The notes: a model not told the origin generated them from the letters alone. A stretch of DNA of 64,000 nt from Streptomyces sp. NRRL S-244 (GCF_000717915.1 NZ_JOCX01000003.1:62001-126000); one strand, 5' to 3'. Positions 25,380-34,627 are shown, counted from the stretch's first letter. Numbers and translations: made by a program.

Positions 25380-25712
25380 GTTGAGGGGAGTTCCGGAGCC
25401 GGAATCGGAGGGCCCTCGTAGCCCTTCACCTCGCCGTAGCGGGTGCCGTTCATCCAGTCTTCGCGGAACCCTGCGATATCCTCCTGGGACCGTCCGATCC
25501 AGTTCCAGAACATGACGATCTCTTCCTCGAACGGCTCCCCGCCAGCAGCGTCAGGACGGCGTCCGGGGCGCGCTGCGGCAGCTCCGTGCGGCGCACCCGT
25601 GGTAAGGCGTCGAGCCCGAGGAACGGAACGCCGTCCACGCGGGCTTTGCCCGACATCGTTGCGATCCTGCACTCGAAGGCCAGGTCCAGCGTGGGTCTGG
25701 ACCTCTTGACGC
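25380..25712 (-). pseudogene. Broken pirin-family gene
   Basis: Two frames together spell the C-terminal half of a pirin. Frame one reads TLDLAFECRIATMSGKARVDGVPF and ELPQRAPDAVLTLL. Near 25540 it shifts by one base into GGEPFEEEIVMFWNWIGRSQEDIAGFREDW, then YGEVKGYEGPPIPAPELP. The N-terminal half is missing, and the frame runs on without a proper stop into the LysR gene. It is a decayed gene. An intact but different pirin is at 38384. Confidence 0.8.
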
Positions 25713-26175
25713 GTCGGCCAAGGGCCCGCAGCAGTCCAGGTTGGGCCGCGAACTCGGGGTTCGGACGCGAAGGCGCGTCAGCCCACGCCAAGCGCGAATC
25801 GGACTTGAGCGGCGGAGCCAGTCCTGGTTCTCTGCATCTTCGTTTTGTGTCGGCTCGACCGAATCGCGTCGGGCTCAACGCTGCGCAACCAGCACCGGGT
25901 GGGTGGCGAGGGGTGCCGACATGGGGTTTCAGGTCAGCACCGAACCAGCACGGGAGCCAGCGCCGTATCCCCGAAACAGGCGCAACTCTGCGATTCCGGC
26001 AGGGGCTGTCGCCATCGCGTCCGGGGTCGCGGGAGGCACCCGCGCCCGGGGTATGGCGGTCAGGTACATAGAACGGTGGCTGATTGTGATGACCCGCCAC
26101 ATATGCCGTTGACCTGGGGACTTCTACGTTGTGGCGACACCGATCGTCCCCGCAGACCCCCTGGAAGTGGTGTTC
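25713..26175. other. Region without recognisable gene
   Basis: This 463-bp stretch lies between the pirin remnant and the MHS transporter. Frames are open but carry no known motif. CAGCACCGAACCAG at 25935-25948 recurs exactly at 18335-18348, near the other MHS fragment. It probably contains decayed sequence plus the transporter promoter. Confidence 0.5.
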
Positions 26176-27549
26176 ATGGCCTCCCCCGAGACCGCTCCCC
26201 CGACCGCCGGATCCATCAAGAGAGTCGTCGCCGCCAGTCTCATCGGGACCACCATCGAGTGGTACGACTTCTTCCTCTACGGCACCGCGGCCGCGCTGGT
26301 GTTCAACAAGCTGTTCTTTCCGACCGGTGATCCGCTCACCGGGACCCTGATCGCGTTCATCACCTACGCCATCGGGTTCCTGGCCCGGCCGCTCGGCGGG
26401 GTGGTGTTCGGGCACTTCGGGGACAAGGTGGGGCGCAAGAAGCTGCTGGTGCTCAGCCTGCTCATGATGGGCGGGGCCACCTTCGCGATGGGGCTGCTGC
26501 CCACGTACGCCAGCATCGGCGTCGGGGCTCCCGTGCTGCTCACCGTCCTGCGGCTGGTGCAGGGCTTCGCCCTCGGCGGGGAGTGGGGCGGGGCGGTGCT
26601 GATCGTCTCCGAGCACGGCGGGGCCGAGCACCGGGGGTTCTGGGCCTCATGGCCGCAGTCCGGTGCTCCGGGCGGGAACCTGCTGGCCACCGGGGTGCTC
26701 GCCCTGCTGGCCGGTGTGCAGTCCGACGCGGCGTTCCTCGCCTGGGGCTGGCGCGTCCCCTTCCTGCTCTCCGGTGTCCTGGTGATCGTCGGGCTGTGGA
26801 TCCGCCTGTCCGTCTCCGAGTCCCCCGTGTTCCTCGCCGCGCAGGCCGCCCGGCAGGGGCGCAAGGACGAGGCACCCGTGGTCCAGGTGTTCCGCCGCAG
26901 CCTGCGTCAGGTGCTGACCGCCATCGGCACCCGGTTCGGCGAGAACATCTCGTACTACGTCCTGACTTCGTTTCTTCTTGTGTACGTCACCGTGCACTTG
27001 GGGCTCCCCAAGAGCACGGCGCTGAACGCCGTCCTCATCGGCTCGGCCGTCCACTTCGTCACCATCCCGGCCTGGGGCGCGCTCTCGGACCGGATCGGGC
27101 GGCGCCCGGTGACGCTGATCGGGTCGGCAGGCATGGCCTTGTGGGCGTTCGCGTTCTTCGCGCTGGTCGACTCGAAGTCCTTCACCGTCATCACCGTCGC
27201 CGTCACCGCCGGACTGCTCCTGCACGGCGCGATGTACGGGCCCCAAGCCGCCTTCATCTCCGAGATGTTCGACACCGACGTCCGCTACTCCGGCGCCTCG
27301 ATGGGCTCGCAGCTCGCCTCGATCGTCGCCGGCGCGCTGGCCCCGCTCATCGCCGTCGAACTCCTCAAGGACTACGGCTCCTCCGTACCCGTCTCCCTCT
27401 ATCTCTGTGCGGCCGCCGTGGTCACCACCCTCACCGTGGCCCTCGCCCGCGAGACCCGCGGCCGTGATCTGACTCAGGCGGGTACGGGGCCCGCCACCGC
27501 CTCCGGCGGGCGGGCGGCTCCCCTTCCGGCCGCCGCCGACCCCGCCTGA
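26176..27549 (+). CDS. MFS transporter, metabolite:H+ symporter (MHS/shikimate) type
   Basis: Product of 457 aa with about 12 hydrophobic segments. Family motifs are SLIGTTIEWYDFFLYGTAAALVF at the first segment, GHFGDKVGRKKLLVLSLLMMG in the loop between segments 2 and 3, and RLVQGFALGGEWGGAVLI. Typical substrates are organic acids, betaine or proline; this one is not predictable. The ATG at 26176 follows GGAAGTGG; a GTG at 26131 could add 15 residues. It is probably co-transcribed with the GAF/PucR regulator 32 nt downstream. Part of its first segment matches the 39-nt remnant at 18240. Confidence 0.9.
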   Translation: MASPETAPPTAGSIKRVVAASLIGTTIEWYDFFLYGTAAALVFNKLFFPTGDPLTGTLIAFITYAIGFLARPLGGVVFGHFGDKVGRKKLLVLSLLMMGGATFAMGLLPTYASIGVGAPVLLTVLRLVQGFALGGEWGGAVLIVSEHGGAEHRGFWASWPQSGAPGGNLLATGVLALLAGVQSDAAFLAWGWRVPFLLSGVLVIVGLWIRLSVSESPVFLAAQAARQGRKDEAPVVQVFRRSLRQVLTAIGTRFGENISYYVLTSFLLVYVTVHLGLPKSTALNAVLIGSAVHFVTIPAWGALSDRIGRRPVTLIGSAGMALWAFAFFALVDSKSFTVITVAVTAGLLLHGAMYGPQAAFISEMFDTDVRYSGASMGSQLASIVAGALAPLIAVELLKDYGSSVPVSLYLCAAAVVTTLTVALARETRGRDLTQAGTGPATASGGRAAPLPAAADPA

Positions 27550-27581
27550 TCCCGGCCCTCCGGCCACGGGAGAATGCCTCC

Positions 27582-29567
27582 ATGACCTCCGCGAGGGAAT
27601 CCGCCATGCTCGAACTGCTCGAACTGCTGCGCCGCGGCGCGCCGGTCGAGCAGTTCAACCGGCCCGCCGCGAACGCCCGCAGCGCCGGGGCGGGCCCCGC
27701 CGAGCAGGCCCTCGTGGAGGAGGCCACCCGGGTGGCGCTGGACATCCGGCGCACGCTCGACCAGCACAGGCGGCGCGAGGCCGAGCTCACGGCCCTGTTC
27801 GACACGGCGGGCGACCTCGCCGCCCTGCGCGACCTCGACGCGGTGCTGCGGGCCATCGTCCACCGGGCCCGCATGCTGCTGGGCACCGACGTCGCGTACA
27901 TGACCCTCAACGACCCGGTGGCCGGCGATACGTTCATGCGCGTCACCGACGGCTCGGTGTCCGCCGCCTTCCAGCAGTTGCGGCTCGGCATGGGCGAAGG
28001 GCTCGGCGGTCTGGTCGCCCAGACCGCCCGCCCGTACGCCAGCGCCGACTACCGCACCGACGACCGCTTCCGGCATACGGACACCATCGACAACGGGGTC
28101 CGCGAGGAGGGCCTGCGCGGCATCCTCGGCGTCCCGCTGCGCGTCGGGACCCGCGTGATCGGGGTGCTGTACGCCGCCGACCGCGCGGTCCGCGACTTCG
28201 CGCCCGACGCGGTCGCGCTGCTCTCCTCGCTCGCCGACCACGCCGCCGTGGCCATCGACGGCGCCCGGCTGCTCGAAGAGACCCGTACCGCCCTCGTGGA
28301 ACTCGGGGTCGCCACCGAGACCGCCCGCGCCCAGAGCGAGGCGATGCGGCTCGCCGCCGAGACCCACGACCGCCTCACCCGGCTCGTACTGCGGGGCGGC
28401 GACGTGGCCGACGTCGCCCGGGAGGTCGCCGCACTGCTGGGCGGCAGCCTGGTCGTGCACGACGCCGACGGCGCCGAGCTCGCACGGGTGGTGGTCGGTA
28501 CGGATCCGGCCGGCCCGTCGGCCGGATCGTCCGCGGGCCCGCCCGCCCACGCGCTGGCGGCGTCACGATCCGGCGGCCGGGCCGTCGCCGTGGACGGCAT
28601 CTGGGTCTGCGCGGTGCTGGCCGGGCCGGAGCTCCTGGGCAGCATCACCCTCGGCGGGCGCGGCGACGACCTGCCCGACACCGAGCGGCGGCTGTTCGAG
28701 CGGGCCGGTCTGGTGACCGCGCTGCTGCTCCTGCTGCGGCGGTCCATCGCCCACGCCGAGGACCGGGTCCGCGGCGAACTGCTGGGCGACCTGCTGGCTC
28801 CGGCGTCCCCCGGCCGGGTCCGCGACACCGGCAGCCAGACGATCCGGGCCCGCAAGCTCGGGGTCGACCTCGCCCGCCCGCACGCCCTCGTGGTGCTGCA
28901 CTGCGAGGCCGCGCTGCGGTCCCGGCTGGCGGCCGAGGCCGCCCGGCACGCACGCGCCCGCGACGGCCTGGCCGGGCTGCACGAGGGCCGCGTCGTCCTC
29001 CTCGCCCCGACCGACGGCCCGGGTCCGCTCGCCCGGTCGCTCGCCGCCGAGCTCGGCCAGGCGCTGGGCACCCCGGTCACCGCGGGCTCTGCAGGGCCCG
29101 CCGCCGGTCCGGAGGGCCTGCCGGGCGTGTACGCCGAGGCGCTGCGCTGCCTGGAGGCCCTGCACTCCCTCGGCCACACCGGCGACGGGGCCGGCCTGTC
29201 CGACCTCGGGTTCCTCGGGGTGCTGCTCGGTGACGGCGCGGACGTGGGCGCGTACGTCGACCGCGTACTGGGGCCGGTGATCGCGTACGACACGCAGCGC
29301 GGGACGGAACTGGTCCGCACGCTGGAGGCGTACTTCGCGCACGGCTCCAGCCTGGCCCGCACCAAGGACGCCCTCCACGTGCACGTCAACACCGTGGTGC
29401 AGCGCCTCGACCGGATCCGGCAGATCCTGGGCGAGGACTGGAACACCCCGGCCGGGGCGCTGGAGATCCAACTCGCCCTGCGGATCCGGCGGGTGGCGGC
29501 GACCCGGCCGCCCCGGCCGGCGCCCGCGCCACCCGCCTCCGGCCCGTCCTATCCGACGTCGCGGTGA
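27582..29567 (+). CDS. GAF-domain PucR/CdaR-type transcriptional regulator
   Basis: Product of 661 aa. After a helical start, a GAF domain spans about residues 70-225 (TLNDPVAGDTFMRVTDG, LGMGEGLGGLVAQTARPYASADYRTD, ILGVPLRVGTRVIGVLYAADR). A long middle region follows, then the PucR C-terminal helix-turn-helix (TLEAYFAHGSSLARTKDALHVHVNTVVQRLDRIRQILG). Such proteins sense small aromatic or purine-like metabolites and activate nearby genes. The MHS transporter directly upstream is the obvious target. The 3' end overlaps the convergent MBL gene by 19 nt. Confidence 0.88.
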   Translation: MTSARESAMLELLELLRRGAPVEQFNRPAANARSAGAGPAEQALVEEATRVALDIRRTLDQHRRREAELTALFDTAGDLAALRDLDAVLRAIVHRARMLLGTDVAYMTLNDPVAGDTFMRVTDGSVSAAFQQLRLGMGEGLGGLVAQTARPYASADYRTDDRFRHTDTIDNGVREEGLRGILGVPLRVGTRVIGVLYAADRAVRDFAPDAVALLSSLADHAAVAIDGARLLEETRTALVELGVATETARAQSEAMRLAAETHDRLTRLVLRGGDVADVAREVAALLGGSLVVHDADGAELARVVVGTDPAGPSAGSSAGPPAHALAASRSGGRAVAVDGIWVCAVLAGPELLGSITLGGRGDDLPDTERRLFERAGLVTALLLLLRRSIAHAEDRVRGELLGDLLAPASPGRVRDTGSQTIRARKLGVDLARPHALVVLHCEAALRSRLAAEAARHARARDGLAGLHEGRVVLLAPTDGPGPLARSLAAELGQALGTPVTAGSAGPAAGPEGLPGVYAEALRCLEALHSLGHTGDGAGLSDLGFLGVLLGDGADVGAYVDRVLGPVIAYDTQRGTELVRTLEAYFAHGSSLARTKDALHVHVNTVVQRLDRIRQILGEDWNTPAGALEIQLALRIRRVAATRPPRPAPAPPASGPSYPTSR

Positions 29568-30514
29568 GAGGCCCACGCCCCTACGGCGAAGTCCTGCCCC
29601 TGGCGGCGGACTTCGACGGCCCCCGCCCCGCCGAAGTGGGCGGGTACGAGCAACTCCGACTGGTCGGCGGCGCGTTCGAGGATGCGGCGACGACTGGCCG
29701 CGGCCTCCACCGGATCCAGGCAGAAGCAGCTGTTGCAGGAGGGCTCCAGGATCTGCACCGGGCTGTGCAGCAGATCGCCGACGAAGACGGCCCGGTCGGT
29801 GCCGGAGGCCAGCCGCACGACGGAGGATCCGGGGGTGTGCCCGGGTGCGGCCTCCAGGGTGAGGTGCTCGTCGATGCGGTGGGCGCCGTCCCAGAGCACC
29901 ACCTGTCCGGTGCGGTGGACGGGCGCGATGCTGTCCTCGTAGATCAGCCGGTCGACCTCCCGGGCGCCGCCGCCGTACCCGTTGGCGGGCCCGAAGTGGT
30001 GGTCGTCCGCAGCCGGGATGAGGTACTGGGCGTTGGGGAAGGCGGGTACCCAACCGCCGTCCTGCGCGACCGTGTTCCAGCCGACGTGGTCGCCGTGGAC
30101 GTGGGTGTTGACGACGATGTCCACGTCCTGCGGCCGGATTCCGGCCGCCCGCTCCAGCTCCCCGAGGAAATCGCCGTCCCGGTGGTGGAAGAGGTCCGAA
30201 CCCGGCCGCTCGCGCCCGTTGCCCACGCCCGTGTCGATCAGGACGGTCTTACCGGCGCTGCGCAGGACCCAGGTCTGGAGCGCGATGACCGCCCGGTCGC
30301 TGTCGGCCTCCCAGTGGTCCGGTGACAGCCATTCCTCGTTCTCCTTCCACACCTCGGCACCGGCCTCCGGTACGAAGGTGCGCGTGGGCCCGAGCGGCCC
30401 CTGCCACTCGACGACCCGGGTGACCTCGACGTCACCCAGCACGATGCTCTTCCTGCTCTGCGTGCCCTGTATGCCCTGCGTGCCCTGCATGCCCTGCTCG
30501 TTCTCGTTGTTCAT
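29549..30514 (-). CDS. MBL-fold metallo-hydrolase
   Basis: Product of 321 aa. The metal site is THVHGDHVGWN (HxHxDH), with further His at GHTPGSSVVRL and VPAHFGG, and an Asp in VFVGDLLHSP. This is the AHL-lactonase/hydrolase-like branch of the family; the substrate is unknown. The N-terminus is odd: EQGMQGTQGIQGTQ, a tandem G-x-Q repeat encoded by nine-base units around 30466-30505, before the conserved start IVLGDVEVTRVVEW. The ATG at 30514 was chosen. It is divergent from an AraC regulator, its likely controller. Confidence 0.85.
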   Translation of the reverse strand: MNNENEQGMQGTQGIQGTQSRKSIVLGDVEVTRVVEWQGPLGPTRTFVPEAGAEVWKENEEWLSPDHWEADSDRAVIALQTWVLRSAGKTVLIDTGVGNGRERPGSDLFHHRDGDFLGELERAAGIRPQDVDIVVNTHVHGDHVGWNTVAQDGGWVPAFPNAQYLIPAADDHHFGPANGYGGGAREVDRLIYEDSIAPVHRTGQVVLWDGAHRIDEHLTLEAAPGHTPGSSVVRLASGTDRAVFVGDLLHSPVQILEPSCNSCFCLDPVEAAASRRRILERAADQSELLVPAHFGGAGAVEVRRQGQDFAVGAWASHRDVG

Positions 30515-30531
30515 GACGTCGAGTCTACGAA

Positions 30532-30559
30532 GGGCAGTTGAGGCTCTCAATGCCTGCCC
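30532..30559. promoter_or_regulatory. Nested dyad between the MBL and AraC genes
   Basis: GGGCAG (30532-30537) and CTGCCC (30554-30559) flank TTGAG-gct-CTCAA (30538-30550), giving an almost continuous 28-bp inverted repeat in the 101-bp divergent spacer. It is a good candidate operator for the AraC regulator. Confidence 0.65.
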
Positions 30560-30615
30560 GGCTCATGTGAATACGCAGCCGTCTCATCTCCGGCGCCTGC
30601 GAGTACTCTGGCTGC

Positions 30616-31596
30616 ATGGATGTGGTGAGCGACGCCATCGCGGCCGTCCGGATCGGGCAGCCCTCCTCCAACCGGGTCAGGGTGAGCGGGAGTTGGTGCG
30701 CCCGTTTCGCCCCGTACGACGGCGCCGGCTTCCACGTGGTGCTGGAGGGCAGCTGCTGGCTGCTGCCGGACGGGGGCGGCCCGCCGATATCCCTCGCCCC
30801 CGGCGACGCGGTGCTGCTGCCGCACGGTACGGGACACGTGATCGCCGACTCCCCCGCCGACGCGGCGGCCGTGGCGCGGGCGGTGCCGTTCGAGCGCCTG
30901 CCCGGGGCGGCGGCACCGGGGGCGACCGGGGTTCCGGGCGCGCCTGGGGTGCCGGGGGCGACCGGGGTGCCGGGGGCGCCCGGGGATCCCGCCCCCGGCG
31001 GGGTGGAGATGCTGTGCGGCAAGTACCGGCTCGACCGCAGCCGCGTGCATCCGCTCATGCTGGAGCTGCCGAAGGTGGTCCATCTGCCGAACCGGGTCGG
31101 TTCGCACCCCGAGCTGCGGGCGGCCATCGCCCTGTTGGGCGGTGAGCTGGGCGAACAGCGGCCGGGGGCCTGCATGGCGGTGCCCAGCCTGCTCGATCTC
31201 CTGCTCGTCTACATGATCCGCTCCTGGATGACCGAGGGCTCGGGCGGAGCCTGGTCGGCCGTGCTGGGCGATCCCGTGGCGGCCGCCGCCCTGCGGGCGC
31301 TGCACTCGGATCCGGCCGCGCCGTGGACCAACGAGCGGCTCGCGGCCGAGGCGGGAGTCTCCCGGCCCACGCTCGCACGCCGGTTCACCGCGCTGGTCGG
31401 CCGCCCGCCGATGGCGTACCTGACGTGGTGGCGGCTGACGTACGCAGCCACCCTGCTCCGGGACACCGCGGACCCGCTGGCCGCGATCGCGCGCCGGGTC
31501 GGGTACGGCACGCCGTACGCCTTCTCGCACGCCTTCAGCAGGGAGTTCGGGACGACGCCGGGCCGCTACCGGGCCGGGGCGGCGAAGGCCGCGTAG
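30616..31596 (+). CDS. AraC-family regulator with cupin domain and collagen-like linker
   Basis: Product of 326 aa. Residues 1-95 form a cupin (FHVVLEGSCWLLPDGG, LAPGDAVLLPHGTGHVIAD). The C-terminal 100 residues are an AraC double helix-turn-helix (WTNERLAAEAGVSRPTLARRFTALVGRPPMAYLTWWRLTYAATLL, then AIARRVGYGTPYAFSHAFSREFGTTPGRYR). Between them, at about 97-127, lies a run of G-x-y triplets (GATGVPGAPGVPGATG and more), which resembles collagen and is unusual in a cytoplasmic regulator. It is divergent from the MBL hydrolase gene. Confidence 0.88.
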   Translation: MDVVSDAIAAVRIGQPSSNRVRVSGSWCARFAPYDGAGFHVVLEGSCWLLPDGGGPPISLAPGDAVLLPHGTGHVIADSPADAAAVARAVPFERLPGAAAPGATGVPGAPGVPGATGVPGAPGDPAPGGVEMLCGKYRLDRSRVHPLMLELPKVVHLPNRVGSHPELRAAIALLGGELGEQRPGACMAVPSLLDLLLVYMIRSWMTEGSGGAWSAVLGDPVAAAALRALHSDPAAPWTNERLAAEAGVSRPTLARRFTALVGRPPMAYLTWWRLTYAATLLRDTADPLAAIARRVGYGTPYAFSHAFSREFGTTPGRYRAGAAKAA

Positions 31597-31651
31597 AGCG
31601 AAGGCCTCGTAAGGCGAAGGTCTGGCAGGGCGAAGGCCGCGTCAACAGCGG

Positions 31652-31703
31652 GACGCCCGCGAGCGGCGGGGGCGGGTCGCCGCCCCCGCCGCTCGCGGGC
31701 GTC
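31652..31703. terminator. Very strong bidirectional terminator, 23-bp stem
   Basis: Perfect 23-bp arms (31652-31674 and 31681-31703) around a 6-nt loop separate the convergent AraC and DUF4360 genes. Confidence 0.85.
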
Positions 31704-31720
31704 TTGTCGACCGGGCCGGC

Positions 31721-32401
31721 TCAGTGGCGCACCGGGCACTGCTTCCAGGAGAAGTGGTACACGGAGCTGATGCTGCCGTCCGTGGAGTCGACGGTCATGT
31801 AGCTCGTCTTGCTGCTGTCCGAGGTCCCGACCTCCGCGCGCAGCTCGGTGTTGATGTTGAAGTTGCGCTGTTCGCCGCAGGGGGCGAAGACGAGGGCCTC
31901 GATGCCGGTGGTGTCGGTCACCTGCCAGTTGTCGTCGAGCGCGCCATGGAACTGGTGGCTCCGGTTGGCGGTCTGGCTCATGCCCTGGAAGTAGTAGCTG
32001 GCCTTCTGGGTGCCGACCGCTCCCGGCTCCAGCTTGCCGTAGCCCCGGTAGTCGACGTGGGACACCGCGTACGTGTAGCCCTGCGGGACGTGCACGAGGA
32101 GGGAGAGGAGGCAGTTCTTGCGGCCTTCGGTGGCGGCGATGCCCCCGCCGGCCGCGGCCAGGTACTCGCTGTAGGTGACGGTGAAGGCCGAGTTGTCGGA
32201 GGCCACCGCGACGGCGGCGCTGCCGGGGCGGCAGCCCGAGCCGTTGACCGACGCGACGTCGACGGCCACCCGGCCCGGGGGCGCTGCGGCGGCGGTGGCG
32301 GTGGCCCCGGCCGACGGGGAGAGCGTGACGAGGCATCCGGCCACGGCGGCGGCGGTCAGTGCGGCGCGGGCCTTGCGGGTGGTGCGAGGTGACTTGATCA
32401 C
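31721..32401 (-). CDS. Secreted DUF4360 protein
   Basis: Product of 226 aa with a signal peptide (residues 1-39). The mature part has VNGSGCRPGSAAVAVASDNSAFTVTYSEYLA, KNCLLSLLVHVPQGYTYAVSHVDYRGYGKL and a final CPVRH, with four cysteines likely paired. This matches DUF4360, an extracellular family without known function. The GTG start at 32401 gives a full signal peptide, but the ribosome site is weak. Confidence 0.82.
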   Translation of the reverse strand: MIKSPRTTRKARAALTAAAVAGCLVTLSPSAGATATAAAAPPGRVAVDVASVNGSGCRPGSAAVAVASDNSAFTVTYSEYLAAAGGGIAATEGRKNCLLSLLVHVPQGYTYAVSHVDYRGYGKLEPGAVGTQKASYYFQGMSQTANRSHQFHGALDDNWQVTDTTGIEALVFAPCGEQRNFNINTELRAEVGTSDSSKTSYMTVDSTDGSISSVYHFSWKQCPVRH

Positions 32402-32568
32402 GTCGCCATGGATAGCCGCCGCGGGCGGCCGTCGATCGCCACCGGGTACGCGGCTTCACCCGGTCGGACGGGCCGGTTCACCGGAGAAACGATTCAGCGT
32501 CACGGACGTGGCGGCCGAATGGCCCACACCACACACCTTCACCCGCTCCACTCGCGTCATTCCGTACT

Positions 32569-32583
32569 AAAAATGGCATTTTT
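32569..32583. promoter_or_regulatory. AT-rich palindrome before the copper oxidase gene
   Basis: AAAAATG-G-CATTTTT, a perfect 7-1-7 dyad, 36 nt before the ATG at 32619 in the divergent spacer. A candidate operator. Confidence 0.5.
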
Positions 32584-32618
32584 CATATGATGGGCATCCC
32601 GCCGACGGAGGAGAGCTC

Positions 32619-34559
32619 ATGCCCGGCCTGCCCGGTCTGCCCGGTCCGCTCGTACGGCGGTCCGCCGTGCTGTCCGCTTGCGTGGCCGTGGTCGTGGCCG
32701 CCACCCTCACATCCCTCACCGCGCCCGCCCCGCCCGCCTTCGCCGCAGCAGCGCCCGGGCACGAATCCCCGCCCGGGCACCATCGGCCCGGCGACGACAG
32801 CGCCCACGCCGCTCATGCCGAGGCCGCCCGCGTCGAGGCCGAACGCGTCGAGGCCGACCCCGACGAGGCCGCCGTCATCGGCGAGGAGCACGCCCGGGCG
32901 CACGCGCAGCGGCGGACCGCGGTCAAGGGCCCCAAGGAATACCCGCAGAAGAAGCGCACCGAGAGCCTGGCCGCCCTCAAGGCCTCGCAGCGCCTGACCA
33001 ACACCCCCTTCGCCGCCGGGAAGTTCGGCCGCTTCACGGAGTACTTCCCCTCCCCCGACTTCGGCGTCCACACCGCACTGCTGCCCACCGGCAAGGTGCT
33101 CCTCTTCTCCTTCGAGCGCGTGGAGACCAACCCCACCAAGGAGACCGGGCCCACCGACCGGATCGGCCCGACGAACGCCGGCCGCGCCTTCCTGTGGGAC
33201 CCGGCCAAGGGCACGGGGGCGCGGGCGTTCAAGAAGGTGGAGCCCCCGACCGTCCTGATGCCCGACGGTACGCACACACCCCGCCCGGCCCCGTTCTTCT
33301 GCGCGGGGCACGCCTTCCTGCCCAACGGCATGGTCGGGGTCTTCGGCGGCAACACCGGCGGCAAGGGCGGCAGCGGCGCCAAGCTGTCCTTCGTGTTCGA
33401 CCCGTGGACCGAAACCTGGTTCCGCAACCAGGACATGTCCGTCGGCCGCTGGTACCCCTCGGTCGTGACGGGGGCGGACGGGCGCCAGATCATCATGTCC
33501 GGCCAGTCCGAGCGGGGTACGGGCACGCCCACCCCGGTCGTGGAGCGCTTCCCCGCGCTGCGCCATCCCGTGCCCTGGCGGACGTACGACATCCCGGTCG
33601 GCCTGGCGGCGGAGCGGTTCCGGGCGGACGCCCCGTTCCGCAACGACTATCCGCATCTCTTCTCGCTGCGCGACGGCATGATCTACGGGCTCGGCCGCGA
33701 CGCCGATCAGCAGTGGCTCTTCGACCCGGTCAAGGAGACCCGGACCGATCTGCCGCGGCGGCCCGCCGACTTCCGCGGATACGGATCGGCCGTACCGCTG
33801 CCGGCCGGGTTGCGCGGCCCGGACTCCGTGCTGGTGCTCGGCGGCGATCCGCACGACCCGAACACCTACCGGCTGTCCGGCGGCCGGTGGACCACCGAGC
33901 AGCCGCGGGCCTTCGGCCGTACGCAGGACGACACACTGATCCTGCCGGACGGCACGCTGCTCACGGTCAACGGCGCCCTGGGCACCCGGGATTACGGCAA
34001 CGGGCCGTTCAATCCGAAGGCCGACCTCTCGTACCGGCAGATCGAACTGCGTGACGCCCGGGGCCACTGGAAGCTCGGGCCGGCGCAGCGGCTGCCCCGC
34101 GGCTACCACTCCAACGCCCTGGTGCTGCCGGACGGCCGGATCATGGTGACCGGCGACGAGCTCCAGCAGATCGCCAACGACCCCGACATCCGGGACGAGA
34201 TGGACGGCAGCATCGAGCTCTACGAGCCCGCGTACCTGCACCGGGGCGGCAGCCGACCGGCCCTGGACCGGGTCCCCGGGGGCGAGTTGGGCTACGGAGC
34301 CGGATTCGAGGTGCGCAGCTCCACGGCGGCCAAGGTCACCCGCGCCGTACTCCTGGCACCGACGACCGTCACCCACGCCGTGAACACCAGCCAGCGCCAT
34401 CTGGAGCTCCCGATCACGCGCGTACGCGGCGCCGCGATCGGACTCCGGACACCGCCGAGCGCGGCGGACGCCCCGCCCGGTTACTACTTGCTGTTCCTCC
34501 TCGACGCGCGAGGGGTGCCGAGCACGGCGAAGTGGGTCAAGCTCGGCGGCCGCCGGTAG
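32619..34559 (+). CDS. Secreted copper-radical oxidase (galactose oxidase/GlxA-like)
   Basis: Product of 646 aa with a signal peptide (1-43), then an Ala/Glu/His-rich helical linker with the repeated unit EAARVEAERVEAD. The kelch-type propeller keeps all residues of a galactose-oxidase copper centre: Cys228 (FFCAGH), Tyr279 (GRWYPS), Tyr496-His497 (RGYHSN) and His586 (VTHAVN). Cys228-Tyr279 would form the thioether cofactor. The C-terminal DUF1929 domain ends PGYYLLFLLDARGVPS. GlxA of streptomycetes acts with CslA on a hyphal-tip glycan, but no cslA is adjacent here, so this is probably a paralogue oxidising a primary alcohol to an aldehyde and H2O2. GGAGGAG precedes the ATG. Confidence 0.88.
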   Translation: MPGLPGLPGPLVRRSAVLSACVAVVVAATLTSLTAPAPPAFAAAAPGHESPPGHHRPGDDSAHAAHAEAARVEAERVEADPDEAAVIGEEHARAHAQRRTAVKGPKEYPQKKRTESLAALKASQRLTNTPFAAGKFGRFTEYFPSPDFGVHTALLPTGKVLLFSFERVETNPTKETGPTDRIGPTNAGRAFLWDPAKGTGARAFKKVEPPTVLMPDGTHTPRPAPFFCAGHAFLPNGMVGVFGGNTGGKGGSGAKLSFVFDPWTETWFRNQDMSVGRWYPSVVTGADGRQIIMSGQSERGTGTPTPVVERFPALRHPVPWRTYDIPVGLAAERFRADAPFRNDYPHLFSLRDGMIYGLGRDADQQWLFDPVKETRTDLPRRPADFRGYGSAVPLPAGLRGPDSVLVLGGDPHDPNTYRLSGGRWTTEQPRAFGRTQDDTLILPDGTLLTVNGALGTRDYGNGPFNPKADLSYRQIELRDARGHWKLGPAQRLPRGYHSNALVLPDGRIMVTGDELQQIANDPDIRDEMDGSIELYEPAYLHRGGSRPALDRVPGGELGYGAGFEVRSSTAAKVTRAVLLAPTTVTHAVNTSQRHLELPITRVRGAAIGLRTPPSAADAPPGYYLLFLLDARGVPSTAKWVKLGGRR

Positions 34560-34627
34560 GCCGTCACGGGACCCTCGCAGTTCAGGGCCCGGGCGGGGGC
34601 AGGGGCTCGACCCTCGCCAGCCAGGCG

